Source: a virus
Reading direction: 5' to 3' (one strand)
DNA: 64,000 nucleotides
IMG/VR virus record: IMGVR_UViG_3300032163_000002
Span: 62,001 to 126,000 of that record
A model generated the notes under the pieces. That model made no database searches and had not been told where the DNA came from. It was given only the letters and a program-made list of their open reading frames with translations. How positions within the stretch are numbered: the first letter of the stretch is position 1; each line of letters begins with the position of its first letter. This document shows, one piece after another, positions 48,643 through 58,396 of this stretch. The translations under genes and the position numbers were made by a program.

Positions 48643-49101
48643 TCAAATAACCAACGCTTCCGGATTTATGACGCCAAACAGCTTCAAAAGATTAGGAATC
48701 GTATCTGCTGAAATAGTGATGACTCGTCCGGGGCCAAGGTTGATCGTTGCTGACGCAGGAACACTTGATGCGGGTACACCCGGCGCAGCACCCGGAGCCG
48801 TACCTGCCACCGCAGATGCGAAAGCATTTGAATAACCGGGAACATTCGGGAACGATCCCCCTAAGCTGTTCAAATCCGCCTGCATAGCTTTCAAATCAGA
48901 CAGTGTGTATTTCTGGCCATTAATTGCTCCGATAATGTAAGGAATCAAACGCTTCAGCGCTGTATCTGCAAGCCCAATGATTGGGCCTGCTGCCGGAAAG
49001 ATCATGGTAAGCCCGACCGTGAGAACCTCCTCGACAGATTGAATGACTTCAGGGCTGATAGTGGATGCAACAGCCGGAGTAATGGAAGGATTAGCACTCA
49101 T
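48643..49101 (-). CDS. Hypothetical protein with hydrophobic helix
   Basis: 152 residues. A 35-residue hydrophobic part (LTVGLTMIFPAAGPIIGLAD) could be one or two membrane or packing helices. The rest is Ala/Pro/Gly-rich. It ends the tail operon. It might be a holin-like or minor virion protein; nothing decides. Confidence 0.6.
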   Translation of the reverse strand: MSANPSITPAVASTISPEVIQSVEEVLTVGLTMIFPAAGPIIGLADTALKRLIPYIIGAINGQKYTLSDLKAMQADLNSLGGSFPNVPGYSNAFASAVAGTAPGAAPGVPASSVPASATINLGPGRVITISADTIPNLLKLFGVINPEALVI

Positions 49102-49110
49102 GGTAATTCC

Positions 49111-49608
49111 TTACTTGACCGCAAGCGCACCGCTGGGCGGTGCGGCAGGAAGTGCAGGAGGAGTAGATGAAATAAAATAAGCCGGATCGTAAGCAACAGT
49201 GTTTTTTCCACCCGGAAGATTGTACGTGACCGTAGTGTTCAGAAAATTAGAGTCAAATGCACGAACAGTTGTAATTATCTGAAATGCGGCACCCCAAGCG
49301 TTTGCTGCACAAGGAGAAAAGTCTGACAGATTCACGTTTACAGCTTGCCCCTCTGGAATTCCCGTTGCAGCTTTTACGTAAGCATTATACATGCAATTCC
49401 ACGCTGTATCGTAAGAACCTTCAAGTGCGTTGATCTTGGTTTGCGTTGCTATGTCTGTAATTTTGGCTTGAATTTGAGGAGAGGTCATCATATCGTGTTC
49501 TGCGCGTCGAAAGGCGTAGGATACTGTTAGTACGGTAGGAGCTAACGTACACCCACACAAGACTACCGTAAGGATAAATGCCAGCCCGAGCTTGAACGCT
49601 TGTTTCAT
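49111..49608 (-). CDS. Lipoprotein
   Basis: 165 residues from ATG 49608 (AAAGGAGAA upstream). The N-terminus MKQAFKLGLAFILTVVLCGC is a type II signal peptide with lipobox LCGC, so Cys is predicted to be acylated. The mature part has four further Cys and an Ala/Pro-rich end. Phage lipoproteins can be spanins or superinfection-exclusion factors; no specific match. Confidence 0.75.
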   Translation of the reverse strand: MKQAFKLGLAFILTVVLCGCTLAPTVLTVSYAFRRAEHDMMTSPQIQAKITDIATQTKINALEGSYDTAWNCMYNAYVKAATGIPEGQAVNVNLSDFSPCAANAWGAAFQIITTVRAFDSNFLNTTVTYNLPGGKNTVAYDPAYFISSTPPALPAAPPSGALAVK

Positions 49609-49621
49609 CTCTTCTCCTTTT

Positions 49622-50008
49622 TCAGCCGTGTTTAACGGCTGCCTCTTCGTTCTGGAAATTTTGAACACTGATAAGATAAGACTCTAATTCCTCGATTGTC
49701 AAGCATTCTTTTGACGAAAACATTTCCAAAGGTAAGTTAAGAGCGTGCAGGGAGTGCTCGACAAAAGGATAGAATTTGTTTTCTTTTACTATCCCGGCAG
49801 AAACGTCATAGAGCAACATTCCAACCATCAAGAATTCTCGTGCCGTAATGGCTTGTACACCGTAACCGTTTTTGAAAAACCAATGGCGAATCTCCGGGTC
49901 CGGAATGTCTTTCCCTGTACCACGAAAATGCAGAAGAGCACTCGTAAGTTGAAAATCCCATACCGGGTCCAACCGCTCAATAAATGTTGGATTCATGTAT
50001 ATCCGCAT
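49622..50008 (-). CDS. Hypothetical protein
   Basis: 128 residues from ATG 50008. No clear ribosome site; ATG 49996 is also possible. Upstream in the same frame lies a further ORF from ATG 50071, separated by one TAG (50012-50014), so the gene may really begin there if that amber is read through. Helical; not recognised. Confidence 0.6.
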   Translation of the reverse strand: MRIYMNPTFIERLDPVWDFQLTSALLHFRGTGKDIPDPEIRHWFFKNGYGVQAITAREFLMVGMLLYDVSAGIVKENKFYPFVEHSLHALNLPLEMFSSKECLTIEELESYLISVQNFQNEEAAVKHG

Positions 50009-50048
50009 AATCTAAATGCCAAACTTTCTTTTGAATTTGGCTACGAAG

Positions 50049-50122
50049 GGGTGAGATGTGTCGGAACTCATGTGCGGAAAGGAGAGAAGGAGAGAACGCT
50101 CAGGAGATGACACACCTCACCC
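50049..50122. repeat. 14-bp inverted repeat around a purine tract
   Basis: GGGTGAGATGTGTC (50049-50062) and GACACACCTCACCC (50109-50122) are complementary except one position (G-U in the minus-strand RNA). The 46-nt loop has a run of GGAGAGAAGGAGAGA. It may form an RNA structure in the leader of the gene at 49622, or a processing or termination element (TTTTTT follows on the plus strand). Confidence 0.6.
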
Positions 50123-50132
50123 ACAGGATTTT

Positions 50133-50615
50133 TTAAGACACTGTCTGCATCTGTTTGTTAGAAAAAGAATGTTGTAACGCAAGTAGAAGGCAAGCACGTA
50201 AGAGCGCAATTTCAGGAGTCGGTCCATACGCGATTGCCTTCATTTTTGCTTCCGTTTCCCACCAGAGAGCTTCATCGTTTAGATTGCCTCCATGAGGGCC
50301 ACATTCAATTTCATAGGCATGAAGGCCAAATCCAGCTACATAAGCTCGATCTTTTGTTACCGTTTTCAAGTTTTCTGTAATGGACAACGGCCATGTATAG
50401 GAAACAGAAATACCAGTTCGCAGTAATGATGCTACTTCCATGATTTTTTCGAAACTAGTATAATGAGGAATAGTACAAAGCTTTTTGGCATCCGTAATAC
50501 CATAAATGATTCGTCCAACAAGAGCATTTAAGAATGTGGGAGAACCAACGAGAATAGAATCTCTTAGCTCCTGATAATTTTCAGGAAGTTCTTCTATCCG
50601 TTTTTGTGTTGCCAT
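50133..50615 (-). CDS. Hypothetical protein (NinX/DUF2591-like C-terminus)
   Basis: 160 residues from ATG 50615, preceded by GGAG. The C-terminal KMKAIAYGPTPEIALLRACL resembles the end of DUF2591/NinX-type proteins (AxxxGxTPxxAxxRxxV). Otherwise unassigned. Confidence 0.55.
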   Translation of the reverse strand: MATQKRIEELPENYQELRDSILVGSPTFLNALVGRIIYGITDAKKLCTIPHYTSFEKIMEVASLLRTGISVSYTWPLSITENLKTVTKDRAYVAGFGLHAYEIECGPHGGNLNDEALWWETEAKMKAIAYGPTPEIALLRACLLLALQHSFSNKQMQTVS

Positions 50616-50632
50616 ACTCACAATCTCCACCG

Positions 50633-50950
50633 TTAAACATTTCCAATTTCATCAAAAAGTAGTTGTTTCAGTTCTCGGTAAGCACTTAATTTTCCCTCAA
50701 AATAAAGATCCATGTACGAAGAGCTACCTTCGTGAAGTTTAACGTGTTCTTTGATGATTTCTTCTACAATGCTTTTGAAAAGAATAAGACCTTCGCGGCG
50801 GCTATCCATTGTAAGAATTTCAACTATACGAATTAGTTTTTCACGTTCTGGAAACCGATCAAGTTCATATTGCATCAACTGACGGACACGGTCCCGAACT
50901 TGTCGGGCCGTATCCGCCAAAGGACGCTGCTGCGTCGCTACGACACTCAT
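50633..50950 (-). CDS. Hypothetical protein
   Basis: 105 residues, entirely helical (QVRDRVRQLMQYELDRFPER). TAATG overlap with the NHL fibre gene, so it is co-translated with it; it might be a chaperone or partner of that fibre. Confidence 0.6.
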   Translation of the reverse strand: MSVVATQQRPLADTARQVRDRVRQLMQYELDRFPEREKLIRIVEILTMDSRREGLILFKSIVEEIIKEHVKLHEGSSSYMDLYFEGKLSAYRELKQLLFDEIGNV

Positions 50951-53900
50951 TATACCGTCAGGAGAAAGTCGTCCATGTCTCCGTGATGCCTAAGCATTGG
51001 ATGTCCTATAGGGCGATAAAGCTCAACAACATCGCTGATATTTTCTCCAAGCTCATTCGTCAAGGTAGTCGTGTAACACTGTACACGAACCGCCAGAAGA
51101 ATTTCACCTTCCACCGTCACAAGATAAGGTGTTGCCACATATCGGTAGCTCGGCGCCGATGCACACGAAAATGAAGCCACTGTCGGTCCAGCAGCATTAT
51201 AGGGCATAATGAGCCCCATCGGGCCGGGTACATATACAATACTACGAAAGCCCCCTCTAACTCCCGCGTCTGCTACAGCCCGAGATACATAAGAAAGTAG
51301 TGAACTATCCTGCCAAAACGATGCATTTTCCTGCTTAAGTGTTCCACGGAAATTAGACACAGTGTTTAGAATCAGAGTGTAATAATGTGCCCGAGAAGTC
51401 ATCAGGTTTCCGCTTAAAGCAAATTCCACAGGTCTAACTGCGCGCTCATCAAATCCAGAAAGAGGAATAGGAAGCCGCTGAATACAATTCGCGTAACTGA
51501 TGACACCCGGATCATTGAACAAATTTTCACTTGTTCCCTGCCCCAACGTTGTGATAAGCATTTTTTGGGGGGCCATCAATATATTTTTTCCGGCCAACCG
51601 AGGATAAAGCGTTTTCGCGTCCGAGAAATTCATTGTAGTTGTTGGCTTTCCTCGTTGATAAACGCCTTGATAGGGCGTAAATCGGAAATGACCATACCAC
51701 ATCGAGCTTACTTCGGGAGGCACAAGAAATTCTGTTCGACTTACATTTGGTTCGACATAAGCACAATGCTGATCTAAAATAAGAATACGCCCGTTATTGT
51801 GATCACAGATGAAAATATATCGAGTATCTACTGCGATACCTGTCGGACGCATCCACGAAGCCTTATCGTTGCTTCCTGTACCTGCAACACCCGCTTTACC
51901 TGTGAAGTAATAATCTGCTGCACTGACACAGGCAAGCTGATTCGTGCTAGCATCAGACCAGAAAATATTACCACCAACAACTTTAGTAACACTGAAAAAG
52001 TCATTTCCTCCAAACTCCGGGGCATATCCGGCCAAAGTAAGCGGAACATAAACAGTCGCATAAGAACTAGCATTTGCGTCTACATAAACCGGCGTATCAC
52101 GATTTGACCCAGCAACGTTTACTTCAAATGGTCCGTTGTTATCCTGACACCAAAGCTTGCCTGTACCAGTTGTAAGGGCATAACTGCGCCCGGAAAGCAT
52201 GGTAGGAAAAACTTGAATACGAGCGTGGGTCCACTGCGCAGAATAACATCCGGACGAACCACTCGTATTGAAATTTCCATTATCCTTGAGAATCATCATA
52301 CGTTGGTTGGCAGTATCTCCAACATAAATTCGTCCACTGGCATCTGTAGCCGTAGCAACCATGACTCTAAGTTGTCCGGTCAGTGTTTTTCCACCAGCAT
52401 TAACAAAATTCAAATGGTACGTATCATTACCGGGTGTCGAAGTATACCCGAACCTACCTACATAGGTCATCGTCGCACCAGTCGTGTTCAACTTGATGAC
52501 AGTATTATTGTCGGTAATGTAAAGCCCGGAACCATCATCAGCCAAACCCATCCCCTGACCATAAGGAGTAATGTGCAAAAGTCGAGTGTTATCGTAACTT
52601 GATGAAAGCCACGCTACCCAAATATTTCGTCCCTTTGTACCAGAATATTGAATCCATTGATCGCCAAAGCTGTCTGCGAACGTCCACGTATCCGGGTCAG
52701 TATTTGTAGCTGACCATTTTTCAACACGCTGGCGTTCACCCGCCTCATAATCCGAATCTATGTATCCACTACATCCAACGTAAAGATAATGATTTATAGA
52801 ATCAAATTCCACACTCGCAGGACGAAGCCCCGGATAAGAAATTCCCCACGGGGCTAAATCCTTAAACATAGTTGAGTCTTTTGTCCGCCAAGATTGAATC
52901 GGTCCATAAGGAGTCATCGCTCCCGAACCCGGTGCCGGGCTACTATACCTTACTTGATACAGCGACAAGTCACTCATCTTGATGGAAACAATTCGATTTT
53001 GACGCGCACCGAGTACGACGAGACCTGATTGCGTCATATCCAGAGCGTCGTGTCCTTCATTTGATTCGAAAATATGAACTGCATCATTCGGTTCATCTAA
53101 TGCAAAGTCCACTGCAAATGTTAATCCATTTTTCGTTCCCGCGTTTATTCCACCCCAACGACCACCCGTATCCCATGCGGCTCCGTACCGCGCAAGATAC
53201 CCCCAAGTGCTATCATATTTTGTAAAAACATAACCACCATGCCCACCGGGCAAATCCGCATTTCCGTTACTCGTGAGCGTATATTTATTTCCAGATGAAT
53301 CTTCACGATATCTTGGACTGGTTTTCCACGGATCAACGGCTTGAACTGATGCTGTCTTTGCCGCCGGAATCGAATAGCCGTTTTGAAGAAATACTGTTGG
53401 CAACATTGACGTTACATTCATGACTATGATACGGCTGCGGTCAGCCACGTACAAGTAACTATCATCCCCAAAGAATGAGTGACGCGGAAAGACACAGTGC
53501 CCATTATCCGGCATCGACACCCCTACAACTCCGAAAGCAGAGGTATAGCTAAATCCGGACGAAACTTTCATAATTCGGTAATTCAAAGTGTCAGAAATAT
53601 AAATGTTGCCAGAGCCATCCACTGCTACACCTTGAGGTGTATTCAAGTGACTAGTATCCGTACCCGGTGTACCGGTTGTTCCAAACTGCCCTTGATAGAC
53701 CATCGACGAGTTCAATTTAACTATCCGGTGATTACTGGCATCCGCTATGTAGACGTTTCCTGATCCATCAAGAAAAATTGCCGCAGGAGCATTGAGGTGA
53801 GTATTATCGGCTCCAGAAGTGGCATAAACACCAAATGACGCTGAAATAGCCAGCGTTGAACGGTTGACTTTCCATGCTTTATGTGCAAGACGATCACACA

Positions 53901-55875
53901 CATAAAAATAAGTAGCGTCTACTGCAATACCAGTAGGTGCAAGAAATTGATCTGTTCCTATGTAAATTACGCTTTGTACTGAAGCCGCAGACGCCGATGG
54001 ATTCGTGTAAGTTTGTCCGACGATTGATTTGTTGGCTTTATTAAACCCCACAACAGGCGGGAAAGAAACTTTTATCAACCCGACAATGGTGCCCGTGGCT
54101 GAATAGTTGGCATCTCCTGTGTTTAATGTTGCAGTAAGAGTAGACGCACCAAGAGTCGCCCAAGCCACAGAAAGTGCCACCGGCTTTTTAGATCCGCTCC
54201 ACCAAAGAAGCGGAGCTTCAAACATGGCCGTTCCAGCATTTCCCACTGTTTGTCCGGATGATTTCAAGGTAATAACTGCGTCAGCAACAGACGCAAAATT
54301 CGTGGGCGTTCCCGTGGTAGATTGAAGATTGATTGTAAACCCGACAACTTGTATTTCTGCCTGCGCACTATAAAGCCGCTGAAAGGCATTCGGAATCATT
54401 CGATTCGCGCCAGTGTCCACCAACTGCCACGTTTTTGACTGTGCAGACGCTGCAAGTGAATACGCACCAACAATTCCCGATCCGCCAACCGCTTCGTTTG
54501 TTCCAGCAATCGTATCCTCAACATAATACTGACCATAATCCAGATACCCATGTCGAGTTTTCAATTCACCTCGCAAAAGCCGGTCAAATGATTCCTCCAA
54601 AATTCGGTTCAAATTCGTCCGTTCAGATACGACAGACGGAGCAATAAACACGAGATCATTAGGTTCAATTTTATCATGGAAGAAACCATCAGGTCGTGCG
54701 GAATCCCCTGTAACCCATGTTCCAGTACCTCCAGAAGTCTTTGTACCATTCTGATTCGAAATCGTCCATTGCCCGGTATTTCTACGAAAAACAAGAGCCA
54801 CAGGAATCGCATATACGTAACCATCAATGGTATTCAATTCTGTCTTCGAAGTACCATCACCACTACCAGCCATCCAAAGAGAGGGGTCTCCTTTCGTGTC
54901 CTGCGCAGCAATAAAGACGTTCCGCGCCGTCGGAGAACCGGGTACAGAGCTATTACCCCCCTGTGCGAGCACATTTGCTTGATCTGACATTCCCATCGGG
55001 TTATAGTCTGGTGAAGCCACTGGCGAAACACGCAGCCGATGACGTACCTGAAAGTAATCTCCGTTATTGCCGCCCCAAAATCCAACATTACCTTGCAAGG
55101 TTGAATCATCAGGTGAAGTAATAACAGCAGCTTGTGAGCCCACAGCACCGTAAGCATAGAAGCTGGGGCCACTACGCGCGACATTCTGAAACCAAACCTC
55201 AATCCAAAGCAAATCTACTCTACTATTTGCAGCCGGCGCAGCAGGGAGATTCCAACAAATTTCATTGGTAATCCCAAAAGTGCTTGCCCCTCCCGCTTCA
55301 TTAAACAAAGTAACGAGCACGCCCCCGACGTTCACATAAATAGGACGGTAAGCCAGAAAATCTCTTGCGCCTGTACCGCCATTCATCCGCATGTTGTTCC
55401 CGTTCCCGAGATATACCTTATTCGTTCCTTTTGTAACATCCTCATCTCGCAAATAAATTTGTCCAAATACTGACAAAGAAGATGTACCTGCAAGAGGAAC
55501 AGGAACGGTTCCAACGCCAAGCGATGCAGAAATGTCGCTCGTCTTTAATACATCCGTAATCGGAAAAAGCACCCCGGAAGCATACCGTGCTTGCCACGAT
55601 TGCGCTCGTGCCATGAATTCAGCGAAGGCAATCTGCTTTTGTGGGTAGCCTGCCGCGAGTTCAAGATCATCGAGCCGTGCATCAAGTGAAGCGTAGGTCT
55701 GCTGAAGCCCTGTGCGTGCCTGTATGACCTCCGCTGTCGTCGCTTCTAATTCAGTATTCAGCGCGATGTCATTAAGAATTAAATTCCGAAGTGGTCTGTT
55801 ATCGACATCAAATCTGTAAATATCCGATGAGGTAAAAAGCTGTACGTCTGAGTCACTTGTCAATATAGTTGCCAT
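50950..55875 (-). CDS. Giant NHL-repeat tail/receptor-binding protein
   Basis: 1641 residues, the longest gene in the window. The N-terminus (~1-110) begins MATILTSDSDVQLFTSSDIY and has a coiled coil, likely the baseplate-binding part. The middle and end contain NHL beta-propeller blades such as APTGIAVDATYFYVCDR, AAIFLDGSGNVYIADASNHR, TPQGVAVDGSGNIYISDTLN and MRPTGIAVDTRYIFICDHNN. NHL propellers bind sugars or proteins, so a host-recognition role is likely. GGGAGAG precedes ATG 55875. Confidence 0.75.
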   Translation of the reverse strand: MATILTSDSDVQLFTSSDIYRFDVDNRPLRNLILNDIALNTELEATTAEVIQARTGLQQTYASLDARLDDLELAAGYPQKQIAFAEFMARAQSWQARYASGVLFPITDVLKTSDISASLGVGTVPVPLAGTSSLSVFGQIYLRDEDVTKGTNKVYLGNGNNMRMNGGTGARDFLAYRPIYVNVGGVLVTLFNEAGGASTFGITNEICWNLPAAPAANSRVDLLWIEVWFQNVARSGPSFYAYGAVGSQAAVITSPDDSTLQGNVGFWGGNNGDYFQVRHRLRVSPVASPDYNPMGMSDQANVLAQGGNSSVPGSPTARNVFIAAQDTKGDPSLWMAGSGDGTSKTELNTIDGYVYAIPVALVFRRNTGQWTISNQNGTKTSGGTGTWVTGDSARPDGFFHDKIEPNDLVFIAPSVVSERTNLNRILEESFDRLLRGELKTRHGYLDYGQYYVEDTIAGTNEAVGGSGIVGAYSLAASAQSKTWQLVDTGANRMIPNAFQRLYSAQAEIQVVGFTINLQSTTGTPTNFASVADAVITLKSSGQTVGNAGTAMFEAPLLWWSGSKKPVALSVAWATLGASTLTATLNTGDANYSATGTIVGLIKVSFPPVVGFNKANKSIVGQTYTNPSASAASVQSVIYIGTDQFLAPTGIAVDATYFYVCDRLAHKAWKVNRSTLAISASFGVYATSGADNTHLNAPAAIFLDGSGNVYIADASNHRIVKLNSSMVYQGQFGTTGTPGTDTSHLNTPQGVAVDGSGNIYISDTLNYRIMKVSSGFSYTSAFGVVGVSMPDNGHCVFPRHSFFGDDSYLYVADRSRIIVMNVTSMLPTVFLQNGYSIPAAKTASVQAVDPWKTSPRYREDSSGNKYTLTSNGNADLPGGHGGYVFTKYDSTWGYLARYGAAWDTGGRWGGINAGTKNGLTFAVDFALDEPNDAVHIFESNEGHDALDMTQSGLVVLGARQNRIVSIKMSDLSLYQVRYSSPAPGSGAMTPYGPIQSWRTKDSTMFKDLAPWGISYPGLRPASVEFDSINHYLYVGCSGYIDSDYEAGERQRVEKWSATNTDPDTWTFADSFGDQWIQYSGTKGRNIWVAWLSSSYDNTRLLHITPYGQGMGLADDGSGLYITDNNTVIKLNTTGATMTYVGRFGYTSTPGNDTYHLNFVNAGGKTLTGQLRVMVATATDASGRIYVGDTANQRMMILKDNGNFNTSGSSGCYSAQWTHARIQVFPTMLSGRSYALTTGTGKLWCQDNNGPFEVNVAGSNRDTPVYVDANASSYATVYVPLTLAGYAPEFGGNDFFSVTKVVGGNIFWSDASTNQLACVSAADYYFTGKAGVAGTGSNDKASWMRPTGIAVDTRYIFICDHNNGRILILDQHCAYVEPNVSRTEFLVPPEVSSMWYGHFRFTPYQGVYQRGKPTTTMNFSDAKTLYPRLAGKNILMAPQKMLITTLGQGTSENLFNDPGVISYANCIQRLPIPLSGFDERAVRPVEFALSGNLMTSRAHYYTLILNTVSNFRGTLKQENASFWQDSSLLSYVSRAVADAGVRGGFRSIVYVPGPMGLIMPYNAAGPTVASFSCASAPSYRYVATPYLVTVEGEILLAVRVQCYTTTLTNELGENISDVVELYRPIGHPMLRHHGDMDDFLLTV

Positions 55876-55957
55876 TTACGATCTCTCCCTATTCAGATAA
55901 TGCCTTCAGAGCTAAAACTTGTTTCCAAAGTAAAGACGGAGCTGAATTTTGGTATAG

Positions 55958-56521
55958 CTAAAATATGTAGGTCCAAACAGCGGTCAGAACTACCGTGTTG
56001 TCCTTCGTGATAGCTCCTGAAACCTTATGACTGAAAATGTCTCCATTACCTTTCACAAGACAAGCTTCGTGATAAGTCTGCGTTCCAGAACCATTACCTT
56101 CACTTGATCCAACGACCGCTGTAAACCGCACTTTCAATCCCGTAGAACCATCAGGGAAATCGTAAGACGTAGATTTCTGAATGATGAGCGAACCCGATAA
56201 TCCAGTATCATCCACCGTTGGAGCCGTTGAACCGTCTCCGAATTTCATAGCAACGACTTTATGATTATCAGTGGAATCTCCGGCCAGAAGATGCGCAAGA
56301 CTAATTCTTCCAAGCTTCACAACAATATTGTGTCCAGTATCTATACCAAGGATTTCACCTGTCAACGCATGTGAACGAATAATCGTAAGGATGCCAAAGC
56401 CCGCAGGAGCCCGATCAACACCAACACTTAACCAAATAGCTCGAAAAGCCATTTCAGCGGAATGTTCAATTTCACGCAACTTAGCTTCAAGAAGCGGATG
56501 AAGTTTTTTCGTACGAGACAT
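55958..56521 (-). CDS. Tail fibre-associated or tail protein
   Basis: 187 residues. A helical start, then a beta-rich part with VAMKFGDGSTAPTVDDTGLS and a C-terminus ending TAVWTYIF, a pattern common in phage tail proteins. TAGGAGG is the ribosome site and at the same time the stop of the gene upstream. Between the tail I and fibre genes, it may link fibre and baseplate. Confidence 0.65.
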   Translation of the reverse strand: MSRTKKLHPLLEAKLREIEHSAEMAFRAIWLSVGVDRAPAGFGILTIIRSHALTGEILGIDTGHNIVVKLGRISLAHLLAGDSTDNHKVVAMKFGDGSTAPTVDDTGLSGSLIIQKSTSYDFPDGSTGLKVRFTAVVGSSEGNGSGTQTYHEACLVKGNGDIFSHKVSGAITKDNTVVLTAVWTYIF

Positions 56522-56530
56522 GACAACCTC

Positions 56531-58390
56531 CTAAACGTGTGTTGTTATAACAAGCCGCGAAGCATATTCATAAGTCTGATCTCTTGTGGGAGGGTAATAA
56601 GGATTTCGAGACGGCCAATCATTCATGTCTACTACACCGATAGGAGACCCAACCGGATATCCTCCAACCCCCAAGCCGTCACGGTGCATGATAAAATGAT
56701 AGGTTTCTTCTTCTATCGGTGATTCGTCCCAATAGAAGTCTTCTTGAGGGTGACAATAACCACGTTCAGGAAGCCTTTTCATGTTAATTGTCGGGTCCGT
56801 AGAAGAGTGAAGACCCGGCTCTTTTCGTGTAACCCCAAGTGCGAGCAACCCTTTTCCATCAAGGCGAGTTGAACGTATGGCATCTCGGTAATAAATAGGA
56901 TCGTCAGGTAAACAGTATGGAAGATACCAACCCGGTTCTTCTGGATACCAGTCTACGTCCATTTCAGTCTGCTCAGTAGGAATCGGGCCACACTCGACAA
57001 ATGGAATTACGAACATGATATAGTCAAGCACCGTGTGAGCAGGACGGAAATAATCAATCCTCTCCATGAGATATTTCAAGTCTTCTGTAGAAAATGAAAC
57101 AGACGTTCCACTCGATTCCATAGGACATGCAACAGGGTCCGTATTGTACGGATATATTGGTGTCGGAACCATAATTGAAAGTGGCTGAATACGAAGGCCG
57201 AAGTAAGGTGACTTATACCAGTTCCCACCATTCTCTAACAGGTAGGAAGAATTATCTGGAGGTGGAAGTGGATTCCCTGCATCATCCTTGTAAACATAAT
57301 CAGTATAGGTGTTCGTCATCACCGTCGGATAAAACAGAGAGTAATTATCCGTCCAGAGTTCTTGAATAGAAAGGTCATAATCGAGCATGTAGAAAAGAAT
57401 TTTGAAGACTTCAAAGGTTCCTTTCCATTTCCAAAGCTCGACAGCATTTTTGAGTTGAAATCGCTGAGATTCAATGGAATCAAGCCGGTTCAATGGATAC
57501 CCAAGTAAATAAGCAAGTGCATCAAAATACTTCGAATCACAATGTTCTATGTCAAAAATATCCGTGAACTGGTCTATCAGCGATTTGACTTCATCTTGCG
57601 TCAACGCTAGGATTTGAATGAAATTCTGCAAATCCCCCGTCTGTTTGTCATCATCCTGCATTACCGCAGGTAAGTAACTAAAAAGACGTGTTTGAAAAAA
57701 TCCACTAAGCACTTCTGTAGCTGGAGACTCAACAGAAGGAGCCAGAAGTTCAGTCTTCGCCCCATCCTGTGCCACAGAATAGCGGAGTGCTCGTGCTGTA
57801 ACAAGATCATTTTTAGAGAGCGGAAGCAAAGGAGAATCCGATACACCCAATAAATCAAATGTCCAGTGCCCCATCTTATTTGACTGTGTGTTAGCAAGAA
57901 AGGTACTATTAACGTAAATCGAAATCGCTACACCTTCAGCAATATTATTGGAAAGATCCGCGTTAAACGGCGTGATGCCATTTAACAAAGGCACGTCCCC
58001 GGCAATATATCTCTGACGTTCATAAATTGGTGACGGTGCTTTCGAAAGATCATCCTGAGCATAAGGTGCGCGCGGTTGATCAATACCCCCAACAATGTAA
58101 ACGATAGTCGAATCGGAAACATCTTTTCCAACAGCCCGAGCTTTTACATAAAGCTGATCACCAAATTTAACTCGTTGAATACCACCGACAAAAACAAACT
58201 CTGAAATATTAACCTGCCAACTTTTAACAGACAAAGAATCCGCACGAGTAAAAGCTGTAGCCACACGTCGTGTGTTCAAATAAACATAAATGATCGCTCC
58301 GGCAACTTCTTCATTCAAAGTTCCACTGATTTGCGCAGTGCCACTAAAAATAGTAGCACGATCAACTTTCGGTGTAACTGTTTTAACCAT
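56531..58390 (-). CDS. Baseplate tail protein I-like (P2 gpI type), enlarged
   Basis: 619 residues. The N-terminal 220 residues are beta-sandwich like. The centre holds the tail protein I signature: RLFSYLPAVMQDDDKQTGDL, CDSKYFDALAYLLGYPLNRL and WKWKGTFEVFKILFYMLDYD. The C-terminal extension is specific. It forms part of the baseplate wedge together with the J-like protein upstream. P2 gpI is only about 180 residues, so this is a fusion or expansion. Confidence 0.8.
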   Translation of the reverse strand: MVKTVTPKVDRATIFSGTAQISGTLNEEVAGAIIYVYLNTRRVATAFTRADSLSVKSWQVNISEFVFVGGIQRVKFGDQLYVKARAVGKDVSDSTIVYIVGGIDQPRAPYAQDDLSKAPSPIYERQRYIAGDVPLLNGITPFNADLSNNIAEGVAISIYVNSTFLANTQSNKMGHWTFDLLGVSDSPLLPLSKNDLVTARALRYSVAQDGAKTELLAPSVESPATEVLSGFFQTRLFSYLPAVMQDDDKQTGDLQNFIQILALTQDEVKSLIDQFTDIFDIEHCDSKYFDALAYLLGYPLNRLDSIESQRFQLKNAVELWKWKGTFEVFKILFYMLDYDLSIQELWTDNYSLFYPTVMTNTYTDYVYKDDAGNPLPPPDNSSYLLENGGNWYKSPYFGLRIQPLSIMVPTPIYPYNTDPVACPMESSGTSVSFSTEDLKYLMERIDYFRPAHTVLDYIMFVIPFVECGPIPTEQTEMDVDWYPEEPGWYLPYCLPDDPIYYRDAIRSTRLDGKGLLALGVTRKEPGLHSSTDPTINMKRLPERGYCHPQEDFYWDESPIEEETYHFIMHRDGLGVGGYPVGSPIGVVDMNDWPSRNPYYPPTRDQTYEYASRLVITTHV

Positions 58391-58396
58391 TACTAT

